Shown piece by piece: positions 1 to 5,950 of a stretch of DNA of 7,218 bases. The notes under the pieces were generated by a model. The model was not told where the DNA came from and searched no databases. It saw nothing but the letters and a program-made list of their open reading frames with translations. Both the position numbers and the translations under genes were made by a program. Source of the DNA: Flavobacteriales bacterium (GTDB taxonomy: Bacteria; Bacteroidota; Bacteroidia; Flavobacteriales; Flavobacteriaceae); NCBI GenBank assembly GCA_015494775.1, contig WGAP01000155.1, forward strand, positions 1 to 7,218. The letters run 5' to 3'. Numbering within the stretch: the stretch's first letter is position 1; each line of letters starts with the position of its first letter.

Positions 1-100
1 ACGCAAAAATCACTCAATGACCTACAAACAGGCGGCTGAGTGCCATTCGCTTTGATAAAAATCAACTCAAAATTTAAAACTCATAACTCAAAACTAAATC
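1..100. other. AT-rich intergenic stretch, no gene seen
   Basis: No credible coding region, tRNA or terminator is visible here. The right part (about 61-100) is AT-rich and contains short near-repeats of the kind AAAACTCAT / AACTCAAAACT. It stops abruptly at the GC-rich element that begins near 101. The upstream neighbouring gene, if there is one, lies outside the window. Confidence 0.5.
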
Positions 101-193
101 CGCGCCCGGGATGGAAGCGGTTATGCGGCGCAGGCGGCGAGCTTGCTTTTCCGCCCGGCGGAGGCGACCAGCGGAAGCCCCACGCACGGGCGG

Positions 194-222
194 GCGCGGG
201 CGCGCGTGCCGCGCGCCCGCGC
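194..222. repeat. Perfect 13-bp GC hairpin (tip of copy A)
   Basis: Bases 194-206 pair perfectly with 210-222 around a TGC loop. Every pair is G-C. It sits in the variable middle of copy A, directly inside the 144-150/223-229 stem, so it forms the tip of a longer rod. Copy B has different sequence in the equivalent position, including a GCAGGCCTGC palindrome at 3513-3522. Confidence 0.75.
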
Positions 223-283
223 AAAAGCAGCGAGCCGACAAGCCGCATTTGAGCGGACAGCCCGGCGGGCGCCGCGTGATTGC

Positions 284-316
284 GCCGCGGTGCAAACGAA
301 AGTGAAGCAACGCGGC
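284..316. repeat. Short hairpin in copy A, counterpart of the long palindrome in copy B
   Basis: Bases 284-293 (GCCGCGGTGC) pair with 307-316 (GCAACGCGGC) at 9 of 10 positions around a 13-nt loop. It lies between the two conserved segments 242-273 and 323-344. In copy B the equivalent interval holds the 162-bp palindrome, whose outermost arm bases GCGTTGC/GCAACGC recall one arm of this hairpin. Confidence 0.55.
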
Positions 317-414
317 TTGCAAGAACGCGTGCGGCCGGGCGCCCCAATAAAAAAATGTTTTTTTGGTACAAATGCAATGCCGCATTTCATCCTTATTCCG
401 CCGTCCTTTTTTCG

Positions 415-422
415 TATCTTTA
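415..422 (+). promoter_or_regulatory. Possible -7 box of the lipoprotein-mpl operon
   Basis: TATCTTTA fits the Bacteroidota -7 consensus TAnnTTTG except for the last base. It lies 20 bp before the ATG at 442, a suitable distance. No good TTTG/TTG -33 element is found about 20 nt upstream (391-394 reads CCTT). The call is therefore weaker than for the two - strand promoters in this window. Confidence 0.35.
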
Positions 423-441
423 CCCCAAAAGCCGAACCGAT

Positions 442-1110
442 ATGAAACACATTGTTACACTCCTTGCCATACCGCTGATTTTTTTGGCCGGATGCCAAAA
501 CCAAAGCCAAAATGCCGGCACAAAAAAACCGGCCGACACCCCGCAACAACAAAGTCCCGAAATTTCCGCGCCGCCACAAAACGTTCAAAACCTAAAAACG
601 CTCACGGCCGACAGCTTGAAAATCCGTTGGACGGCCTACAAAACCACGGCCAAAGTGCCTGTAAGCGGCACTTTTACGGATTTCACCTACCGGATGAATG
701 CCAAGGCCACCGACCCCGCCGCCTTGCTCGACAAAGCTGTGGTGAGCATCAAAACCGCCTCGGTATTTTCGGGCAATGAAGCGCGCGATAAAATTCTGCG
801 CGATGCCTTTTTCCAAATGATGATGGAAACCAACAAAATCGAACTGCGCACGGCCGGGTGGGATAAGGCCCACGGCATCCTCCACAGCGTTATCCGTATG
901 AACAACCGCGAAGTGCCCGTCAACTTTACGGTCAAACAAAAAGACGGCTTGCTCCAAGGCGATGCCGACATCGATGTGGTCAAGCAATTCAAGGCCGGAC
1001 GCGCGCTCTACAACCTGCACACCATGTGCGAAGACAAACATACGGGCAAGGACGGCGTTAGCAAAACATGGCCCGACGTGCATCTGCATTTCGACCTTTA
1101 TTACCATTAA
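442..1110 (+). CDS. YceI-family lipoprotein
   Basis: This encodes 222 residues. The N-terminus (MKHIVTLLAIPLIFLAGC) is a signal peptide ending in a LAGC lipobox, so Cys18 should be lipidated and the protein anchored in a membrane, probably facing the periplasm. Residues 19-50 form a Gln/Pro/Asn-rich linker. From about residue 52 to the end the sequence looks like a YceI domain, a lipocalin-like beta barrel that binds hydrophobic ligands such as polyisoprenoids. Supporting patterns are IRWTAYK at 61-67, VSGTFTDF at 74-81, the N-x-x-R-D segment followed by FF at 112-124, and a closing HLHFDLYYH. The frame stays open upstream to 280, but that part translates the GC-rich repeat, and the signal peptide fixes the start at 442. 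It is the first gene of a three-gene unit, 10 bp before the Mur-type ligase. The ligand is unknown. The family call is good from pattern memory but was not searched. Confidence 0.85.
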   Translation: MKHIVTLLAIPLIFLAGCQNQSQNAGTKKPADTPQQQSPEISAPPQNVQNLKTLTADSLKIRWTAYKTTAKVPVSGTFTDFTYRMNAKATDPAALLDKAVVSIKTASVFSGNEARDKILRDAFFQMMMETNKIELRTAGWDKAHGILHSVIRMNNREVPVNFTVKQKDGLLQGDADIDVVKQFKAGRALYNLHTMCEDKHTGKDGVSKTWPDVHLHFDLYYH

Positions 1111-1120
1111 AATACCGGCC

Positions 1121-2482
1121 ATGCCCCGTTTTCATTTTATTGCCATCGGCGGTAGTGCCATGCACAATTTGGCCCTTACGCTCCACGACAAGGGTTACAT
1201 CGTTACGGGCAGCGACGACGAAATCTACGAACCCTCGCGTTCGCGCCTGGCACGTGCCGGTTTGTTGCCCGAAAAATTGGGCTGGTTTCCCGAACGTATC
1301 ACCCCGGATTTGGACGGCATTATCCTGGGCAAACATGCCCGGGCCGACAATCCCGAATTGCTGCGGGCGCGGGAACTCGGTTTGCCCGTTTATTCCTATC
1401 CCGAATTTATCTACCAACAGTCGCGCGACAAACGCCGCGTGGTCATCGGCGGCTCCCACGGCAAAACCACCACCACGGCCATGCTGCTGCACGGCCTGGT
1501 GCGCAACGGCCGCCAACCGGACTTTATGGTGGGTTCCCAACTCAAAGGTTTCGACCGGATGATACGGCTGACCCATGCGGCCGATACCATTGTGCTCGAA
1601 GGCGACGAATACCCCACTTCGCCCTTGGACGACCGGCCCAAATTTTTTCATTACCGCCCCCATATTGCCGTGCTCACGGGCATAGCGCTCGACCATATCA
1701 ACGTGTTCAAGACACCCGAAAACTATGCCGACCAATTCCGCCGCTTCGTAACGGATTATATTGAACCCGGCGGCACGCTTATCTACAATGACGAAGACCC
1801 CGTGCTGCGCGATTTGGCCCGCCTCCGTCCCGACCTGAAAACCGTTCCCTACCGCACACCGGACTACCGGGTGGACAATCGCCGTTTTATTTTGCAATAT
1901 GACGGACGTGAATATCCCTTGCGCATTTTCGGGCGGCACAATATGCAAAACCTGGAAGCCGCCGCCGAGGCAGCCGTCCGTTTAGGCATCGACCGGGACG
2001 ATTTTTACCGCAGTTTGCAGGATTTTGAAGGCGCTTCCTTGCGGTTGGAAAAAATCTTTGACAACGGAAGTTGTGTCATTTTCCGCGACTTTGCCCATGC
2101 GCCCTCCAAGGTGCGGGCCTCGGTGCAGGCCGTTCGCGAACTTTATCCCCGCCGGCACTTAAAGGCCGTTTTGGAACTGCACACATACAGCAGTTTGAGC
2201 AAGGAATTCATTCCGCGCTATCGCGGCAGCTTGAACCCCGCCGACGAGGCGGCCGTCTTTTATTCGCCCCATGCCGTGGCCATCAAGCGCCTTCAACCGG
2301 TGGAGCCGGAATTTATCCGTCAAGCGTTCGGGCGTGAAGGCCTGCGCGTGTTCAACGAGCCCGGGCGTTTCCGGGAATACGTTTACGGCCTGCCCGAACC
2401 CCGATCGGTGATTTTGTTGATGAGTTCCGGCGCCTTGGGCGGCTTGGATATCGACCAACTCAAACAACAATGCGACACTTAG
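1121..2482 (+). CDS. mpl: Mur-ligase family protein, Mpl/MurC type
   Basis: This encodes 453 residues, a normal length for MurC/Mpl ligases, which act in the cytoplasm. They use ATP to join an amino acid or peptide to UDP-N-acetylmuramate in peptidoglycan synthesis or recycling. The visible motifs, in order, are: N-terminal nucleotide-fold loop FIAIGGSAMHNLA (6-18); P-loop GSHGKTTTT (111-119); EGDEY (160-164); LDHINVF (190-196); GRHNMQN (271-277); RLE (308-310); DFAHAPSK (323-330); and C-terminal MSSGALGG (434-441). The start IAIGGSAMHNLA and DFAHAPSK are typical of the Bacteroidota Mpl-like group rather than of classical MurC, which has GGIGM and an HHPTE-type motif. The likely substrate is therefore UDP-MurNAc plus a recycled murein tripeptide, but an L-alanine-adding role cannot be excluded. 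The start at 1121 places the nucleotide-fold loop at the right distance; the longer upstream frame overlaps the YceI gene. The gene overlaps the next one by 13 bp, which suggests translational coupling. Confidence 0.9.
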   Translation: MPRFHFIAIGGSAMHNLALTLHDKGYIVTGSDDEIYEPSRSRLARAGLLPEKLGWFPERITPDLDGIILGKHARADNPELLRARELGLPVYSYPEFIYQQSRDKRRVVIGGSHGKTTTTAMLLHGLVRNGRQPDFMVGSQLKGFDRMIRLTHAADTIVLEGDEYPTSPLDDRPKFFHYRPHIAVLTGIALDHINVFKTPENYADQFRRFVTDYIEPGGTLIYNDEDPVLRDLARLRPDLKTVPYRTPDYRVDNRRFILQYDGREYPLRIFGRHNMQNLEAAAEAAVRLGIDRDDFYRSLQDFEGASLRLEKIFDNGSCVIFRDFAHAPSKVRASVQAVRELYPRRHLKAVLELHTYSSLSKEFIPRYRGSLNPADEAAVFYSPHAVAIKRLQPVEPEFIRQAFGREGLRVFNEPGRFREYVYGLPEPRSVILLMSSGALGGLDIDQLKQQCDT

Positions 2483-2997
2483 CGCTCCTACTGTTTTTAT
2501 TGACCATCGCCTGCACTCAATCCCATCGTGAGCTACGCTCGGATTTTAGTCCGCGCGAGCGGGAAATTTTGTCGCGGAGTCGTGCTTTGATAGGTCGGGC
2601 CTATTTTACCACGGTCGTTACCCGCGGCCGCGACGGGATTATGCGCGCCCGCGTGATGGAGCCCTTTGCGCCCGACAGCGCTTGGGTTATTTGGCTGGCC
2701 ACCAATGACCGTAGCCGCAAGGTGGCCGAACTCCGCCACAATCCCCAAATGACGTTGCACTATTTCGACCGTTCGTCGCCCGGCTATGTGTCGCTCTACG
2801 GCAAGGCCTTTTTGGTGAACGATTCGACTGCCAAGGCGCGCATTTGGCGACCGGGCTTGGAAAAATTCTATCCCGGCCGCCGGCATTATTTGCTCATCCG
2901 TTTCGAACCCGAACGCCTGGAAATGATCGATGTGGGCGCCGGCCTGCCCGGCGATTCGACCACTTGGTCTCCTTATATCGTTCGTTTACGTCGTTAG
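2470..2997 (+). CDS. Pyridoxamine 5'-phosphate oxidase-fold lipoprotein
   Basis: This encodes 175 residues. A short hydrophobic N-terminus (residues 3-14) ends in TIAC, so Cys15 is a probable lipidation site, although Thr at position -3 is less usual than Leu. Residues about 28-160 resemble the split-barrel FMN-binding family of pyridoxamine-phosphate oxidases and general stress proteins. Supporting segments are AYFTTVVTRGRDGIMRARVM (44-63), WLATNDRSRKVAELRHNPQM (75-94), LHYFDRSSPGYVSLYGKA (96-113) and LLIRFEPERLEMID (141-154). Family members bind FMN, F420 or heme; the ligand here is not evident. A lipoprotein signal on this fold is uncommon, since most relatives are cytoplasmic. The start at 2470 overlaps the end of the ligase gene by 13 bp and gives the signal peptide, so it is preferred. 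It is the last gene of the operon; the repeat block with its T-run begins within a few bases of the stop codon. Confidence 0.8.
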   Translation: MRHLALLLFLLTIACTQSHRELRSDFSPREREILSRSRALIGRAYFTTVVTRGRDGIMRARVMEPFAPDSAWVIWLATNDRSRKVAELRHNPQMTLHYFDRSSPGYVSLYGKAFLVNDSTAKARIWRPGLEKFYPGRRHYLLIRFEPERLEMIDVGAGLPGDSTTWSPYIVRLRR

Positions 2998-3096
2998 TTT
3001 TTGTTTTTTTTGGGCGCCCGGGCGCACACGTTCGGGGCCCCGCCGGCGGGCGGATGCCCGCGGCGGATGACCGGACGTTGGACCGAATTTGTCTGC

Positions 3097-3129
3097 GCCC
3101 CGCCCCGCGGCGAAGCCGCGGGGCGGGGC
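3097..3129 (+). terminator. 15-bp perfect GC hairpin, likely operon terminator
   Basis: Bases 3097-3111 pair without mismatch with 3115-3129 around a GAA loop and are followed by CTTT-like sequence (TTTCC, then GATTTTC). It lies about 100 bp after the stop at 2997, on the side where the + strand operon must end. The following T-tract is weak, so this is either an imperfect intrinsic terminator or a structural part of repeat copy B. Confidence 0.5.
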
Positions 3130-3250
3130 TTTCCGTTGATTTTCAAAGGTTTACATCCGGCCATCCGCCCGGCGCGCGGCAGCGCGCCGCGGCGGGGCCA
3201 ACGCCAAGCGCATCGGCCGGCGGAGCAGCCTCGCGCTTGACGGTCCTCAC

Positions 3251-3412
3251 GCGTTGCAGCAAGCATAAAATGTCGGATATGTCGAAGTTATTTTTGTCGA
3301 GAACAAAGCCGGCAATCCGAAGGCATAGCCGTAGCTATGGCGAGGATTGTCAATGCCATTATCGGCAAAAAGAACAAGACTTGGTGTGAATGTTTTATGC
3401 TTGCTGCAACGC
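3251..3412. repeat. 162-bp imperfect palindrome with perfect 20-bp arms
   Basis: The outer arms 3251-3270 (GCGTTGCAGCAAGCATAAAA) and 3393-3412 are exact reverse complements. Inside, the same centre of symmetry (3331/3332) continues. TTTTTGTCGA (3291-3300) faces TCGGCAAAAA (3362-3371), CAATCC (3313-3318) faces GGATTG (3344-3349), and CATAGC (3324-3329) faces GCTATG (3334-3339) around a CGTA loop. The interval is much less GC-rich than the flanking repeat DNA, which suggests a separate origin. Short open frames cross it but show no recognisable domain. It could be a small non-autonomous mobile element, a structured RNA or a protein-binding palindrome. Confidence 0.8.
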
Positions 3413-3631
3413 CAGGCGCCCGCCGGGCTGTCCGCTCAAATGCGGCGGCGCCCCGCTCTTGGCCTGCGGTGCGCGACGGACGTGGCTCCCCACCGGTCGC
3501 CCCGCCGCCGCGGCAGGCCTGCGGCGCGGACGCATCGGCGATGCTCACCGCCGCATAACCGCTCCCATCCCTGGCGCGAAGGATGCCAAGCCCTGAGTGA
3601 TTGGCGACTAGCGGAAGTAAATTATATCGAA

Positions 3632-3660
3632 GGAACGGCCGATAAAATTTTTGCCGTTCC
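3632..3660 (-). terminator. Hairpin downstream of the toxin-antitoxin operon
   Basis: GGAACGGC (3632-3639) pairs perfectly with GCCGTTCC (3653-3660), with an A/T-rich 13-nt loop. It lies 52-80 bp beyond the antitoxin stop on the - strand. No long T-run follows on that strand (TTCGATATAATTT), so terminator function is only plausible. Confidence 0.35.
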
Positions 3661-3711
3661 ACTCATTCACCAGTGTATAATGCGTGATTTATCGTGCGTC
3701 CGAAGAATAAA

Positions 3712-4029
3712 TTATTTTGCTTTATCAAAATGGATAGATATTTCCAAATGACCGCCCAACCCGTCCTCAACAATTCGTTGAAGTGTAGAAAAGCGGATGT
3801 CTTTTAGGTTTTGTTCCAATCGGGAAATATAGGATTTATGTGTACCTGTGCGTTCGGCCAGTTGCTCCTGTGTTAAACCTTTCCGCCGACGGGCTTGTTG
3901 AATAAGAGCACCTATTTTGAATGCTTCGTATTCCGCTTCGAACGCTTCCCTTTTTTTCGTTCCCTTTTTCCCGATTTTTTCGTCGATAAACCGATCTAAA
4001 CTTTTTAAGTGTTTATTTTTTGCTTTCAT
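3712..4029 (-). CDS. higA: HigA-type antitoxin, XRE helix-turn-helix
   Basis: This encodes 105 residues. The N-terminal 35 residues are Lys-rich and charged. Residues 38-92 form a helix-turn-helix of the Cro/C1 (XRE) type: IGALIQQARRRKGLTQEQLA, then the recognition segment THKSYISRLEQ (63-73), then DIRFSTLQRIVEDG. The role is to bind and neutralise the toxin encoded just upstream and, probably together with it, to repress the operon through the palindrome at 4373-4390. The start at 4029 (MKAKNK) is chosen because the longer frame up to 4164 overlaps most of the toxin's 3' half. With this start the two genes overlap by 17 bp. The toxin-first order is typical of higBA. The region is visibly more AT-rich than lpdA and the mpl operon, which fits horizontal acquisition. 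Confidence 0.88.
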   Translation of the reverse strand: MKAKNKHLKSLDRFIDEKIGKKGTKKREAFEAEYEAFKIGALIQQARRRKGLTQEQLAERTGTHKSYISRLEQNLKDIRFSTLQRIVEDGLGGHLEISIHFDKAK

Positions 4030-4354
4030 AATATTCTTTTTTGATTTGTTCGGCACGTTTAATTTCACGTTTGGGTAATTTCCGGCTTTTCTTCTGAAAT
4101 CCATGTCCGATAACGATAATGTCATCCATGTCGAAAAAACAAAATATCCGGTAAATATTACCACTTACCCGGACCCTTATTTCATAAAGCCCTGAGGTAT
4201 TTTCAATATGTTTTAAATATGACTCCGGTATCCAGTCCATCTCTTCCAGCAGTTTTAATGTCCACAAAATTTTCTTTTGAACCTTTTTGTTCTGTTTGTC
4301 AAAGAATTTTTCAAAATAATCTTTATAGAAATAGAGTCGGCGCCTTCTATCCAT
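4013..4354 (-). CDS. higB: HigB/RelE-like toxin, Gp49-like family
   Basis: This encodes 113 basic residues. It resembles the phage-derived Gp49-like/HigB branch of the RelE toxin superfamily, which are usually ribosome-dependent mRNA interferases. Visible family segments are LYEIRVRVSGNIYRIFCFF (57-75), then IVIGHGFQKKSRKLPKREI (80-98), then the closing helix KRAEQIKKEYYE (99-110). The Lys/Arg-rich HGFQKKSRK stretch holds the usual active-region basic residues. The start at 4354 (MDRRRRLYFYK) is preferred. An in-frame ATG at 4402 would translate straight through the operator and -7 box, giving 16 non-family residues. The -7 box TATCTTTG ends only 4 bp before this ATG, so the mRNA may have essentially no leader. 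Activity is inferred from family and context only. Confidence 0.87.
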   Translation of the reverse strand: MDRRRRLYFYKDYFEKFFDKQNKKVQKKILWTLKLLEEMDWIPESYLKHIENTSGLYEIRVRVSGNIYRIFCFFDMDDIIVIGHGFQKKSRKLPKREIKRAEQIKKEYYESKK

Positions 4355-4358
4355 AAAG

Positions 4359-4389
4359 CAAAGATAAAAAAAGTTGTCCAATCGGACAA
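4359..4389 (-). promoter_or_regulatory. Promoter of the higBA operon
   Basis: Read on the - strand, TTG at 4389-4387 and TATCTTTG at 4366-4359 are separated by 20 nt. This matches the Bacteroidota -33/-7 pattern, and the same 20-nt spacing is seen at the lpdA promoter. With transcription starting about 5 nt past the box, the start would fall on or next to the A of the toxin ATG at 4354. Confidence 0.7.
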
Positions 4390-4390
4390 C
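4373..4390. promoter_or_regulatory. Palindromic operator of higBA
   Basis: GTTGTCC-AATC-GGACAAC is a perfect 7-bp dyad with a 4-bp spacer. It overlaps the -33 element and fills most of the spacer to the -7 box of the toxin-antitoxin promoter, ideal for repression by steric blocking. XRE antitoxins typically bind such dyads as dimers, so HigA or HigBA is the expected ligand. I saw no second full copy in the window. Confidence 0.75.
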
Positions 4391-4542
4391 AAAATATTTC
4401 AACTTTTCTTATACATAATAAATCCCAACCAATATAATATAATCCCATTTATACAAAATGCGCGACCACTTTCGGGCCGGACATTACCCCATCATAACCT
4501 TCGTTGCCTACAATATTTACGCAAGCGCAATTAAATTCGCAT

Positions 4543-5931
4543 TTACAAATGAATCACCTCGCCATAAGCCGCGGCCACGGCTTCCATCACCGCTTCGCTC
4601 ATGGTGGGATGCGGGTGGATGCTTTTGAGCAAGGTGTGTCCGGTGGCTTCGGCCTTGCGGGCGGCTACAATTTCGGCAATCATTTCCGTAACGTTGGCGC
4701 CTATCATGTGGGCACCCAATATTTCGTCATATTTCTTGTCGATAAGGATTTTGACAAAACCGTCGGTTTGGCCGGCGGCCTTGGCTTTTCCGCTGGCGGT
4801 GAAAGGAAATTTACCTACCAGGACATCATAACCCGCTTCGCGGGCCGCTTCTTCGGTATAACCCACCGATGCCACTTGGGGTGAGGTGTAAATATTGGAC
4901 GGAATGTTGTTGTAATCAATGGGCTCGGGGTCCAGGCCGGCAATTTTTTCAATGCAGGTAATACCCTCGGCCGAGGCCACATGGGCCAGGGCCGGTGTGT
5001 CGATCACATCACCGATGGCATAATAACCCGGCACATTGGTGCGATAAAAAGTATCCACCTTGATTTTGCCTTTTTCGGTTTCGATGCCCACATCTTCCAA
5101 CCCGATATCTTCGATATTGGCTTGGATACCCACGGCGCTGAGCACTTTTTCGGCCGTTACATCCGCTTCGCCTTTTTTGTTTTTGTAAAACACTTTGACG
5201 CCCTTGTCGGTAATTTCATGTCCGGTAACTTCGGTGCCGGTGAGCACTTTGATTTTGGCCTTTTTAAAACTACGTTCCAATTGCTTGGACACTTCCGGGT
5301 CTTCGAGCGGCACAATGCGGGGCAGGTATTCGATGAGCGTTACCTTGGTGCCGATGCTGTTGTAAAAATAGGCCATTTCCGCACCGATGGCGCCCGAGCC
5401 CACGATAACGATGCTTTCGGGTTGTTGTTCCAGGGTCAGTGCTTGGCGATAACCGATAATGTGTTCCCCGTCAATGGGCAGGAACGGCAGTTGGCGTGCC
5501 CGTGCGCCGGTGGCAATAATGATGTGGTCGGCATCCAAATCGCTAACCAAAGCATTGGGATGAGTGATGCGAACCTGCTTGTCGGGCAGCACTTGTCCGG
5601 TACCGGGAATGACGTGGATTTTGTTTTTCTTCATCAGAAACTCAACGCCCTTGCTCATACTTTCGGCCACCCGGCGGCTACGCTTGATGATGGCCGGAAA
5701 ATCGGCGGCGGCATGATCTACCTTGACGCCGTAATTTTCAGCATGACCGGCATACTGAAACACTTCGGCGCTTTTCATCAGGGCTTTGGTGGGAATACAA
5801 CCCCAGTTGAGGCATACGCCACCCAAATTTTCTTTTTCCACAATGCCCGTTTTAAATCCAAGCTGTGCGGCACGTATGGCGGCCACATATCCACCGGGCC
5901 CGCTACCGATAATCAGGACGTCGAATTTCAT
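4543..5931 (-). CDS. lpdA: Dihydrolipoyl dehydrogenase (E3)
   Basis: This encodes 462 residues, the family's usual length. The cytoplasmic flavoenzyme reoxidises dihydrolipoamide with NAD+ for the pyruvate/2-oxoglutarate dehydrogenase complexes and the glycine cleavage system. Visible features are: FAD-binding GSGPGG (9-14); redox disulfide GGVCLNWGCIPTK with Cys40 and Cys45; NAD-binding VGSGAIGAE (177-185); second FAD contact YYAIGDV (303-309); and the C-terminal catalytic dyad in HPHPTMSE, His441 and Glu446. All key residues are present. No lipoyl domain is fused at the N-terminus. The neighbours encode no E1 or E2 subunit, so it is a stand-alone E3 that probably serves several complexes. 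It has its own promoter (5951-5982), with about 15 nt of leader and no Shine-Dalgarno sequence. No convincing terminator is visible in the 150 bp before the higBA promoter. Confidence 0.97.
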   Translation of the reverse strand: MKFDVLIIGSGPGGYVAAIRAAQLGFKTGIVEKENLGGVCLNWGCIPTKALMKSAEVFQYAGHAENYGVKVDHAAADFPAIIKRSRRVAESMSKGVEFLMKKNKIHVIPGTGQVLPDKQVRITHPNALVSDLDADHIIIATGARARQLPFLPIDGEHIIGYRQALTLEQQPESIVIVGSGAIGAEMAYFYNSIGTKVTLIEYLPRIVPLEDPEVSKQLERSFKKAKIKVLTGTEVTGHEITDKGVKVFYKNKKGEADVTAEKVLSAVGIQANIEDIGLEDVGIETEKGKIKVDTFYRTNVPGYYAIGDVIDTPALAHVASAEGITCIEKIAGLDPEPIDYNNIPSNIYTSPQVASVGYTEEAAREAGYDVLVGKFPFTASGKAKAAGQTDGFVKILIDKKYDEILGAHMIGANVTEMIAEIVAARKAEATGHTLLKSIHPHPTMSEAVMEAVAAAYGEVIHL

Positions 5932-5950
5932 AGGTCGTTATCTTTTAGCT

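Larger units (their letters stand above)
101..355 (-). repeat. GC-rich structured intergenic repeat, copy A
   Basis: This is a non-coding, very GC-rich block that shares three conserved segments with 3001-3578 in inverted orientation. The segment at 242-273 is a perfect 32-nt match to the reverse complement of 3415-3446. The segment at 101-130 matches the reverse complement of 3549-3578 at 28 of 30 positions. The segment at 323-344 matches the reverse complement of 3012-3033 at 20 of 22. The DNA between these segments is poorly conserved. Copy A folds as nested stems: 102-108 with 266-272, 123-129 (ATGCGGC) with 242-248 (GCCGCAT), 135-138 with 234-237, 144-150 with 223-229, capped by the 13-bp hairpin 194-206/210-222. 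Read on the - strand, the block starts with a run of seven T (349-355). The open frames through it are GC artefacts rich in Arg, Ala and Pro. It could be a structured RNA, a REP/MITE-like element or a bidirectional terminator; the sequence alone does not decide. Confidence 0.8.
3001..3578 (+). repeat. GC-rich structured intergenic repeat, copy B (enlarged)
   Basis: This is the second copy of the element at 101-355, on the opposite strand, with its parts in the same internal order. It starts with a T-rich run (3001-3011) and the 22-nt GGGCGCCCGG box (3012-3033). It ends with the 32-nt core (3415-3446), a variable middle and the terminal segment (3549-3578). The core stem is kept and lengthened: 3440-3448 (ATGCGGCGG) pairs with 3548-3556. 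The outer stem 3416-3420/3573-3577 is also kept. The main difference from copy A is the interval 3034-3414, which carries extra hairpins and a 162-bp palindrome where copy A has only about 50 bp. An extra hairpin GGCGCGC/GCGCGCC lies at 3171-3188. No coding region is credible: the six-frame translations are low-complexity Arg/Ala/Pro-rich. Confidence 0.75.

Noticed and set aside
74..588. Overlapping open frames through the GC-rich block on both strands
   Set aside because: Their translations are Arg/Ala/Pro-rich, without domains, and they coincide with hairpins and the inverted repeat. They are stop-poor only because the DNA is so GC-rich.
1058..1948. Long - strand open frame (296 codons) opposite the mpl gene
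   Set aside because: It is an antisense shadow of a clear Mur ligase with all motifs. Its product shows no recognisable family.
2844..3389. 181-codon + strand open frame overlapping the end of the third operon gene and crossing the repeat and palindrome
   Set aside because: It begins inside another gene and shows no domain. The palindromic structure explains the DNA better than coding.
3001..3578. CRISPR array or tandem repeats
   Set aside because: There are no regularly spaced direct repeats. The repetition consists of inverted arms and one distant inverted copy.
101..3578. Composite transposon bounded by insertion sequences
   Set aside because: Neither copy contains a transposase gene or fragment, and no target-site duplication was recognised. 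Only the inverted-repeat geometry is similar.
4355..4402. Longer toxin start at 4402
   Set aside because: The extra 16 residues would be translated from the operator and -7 box, and they do not resemble the N-terminus of the family.
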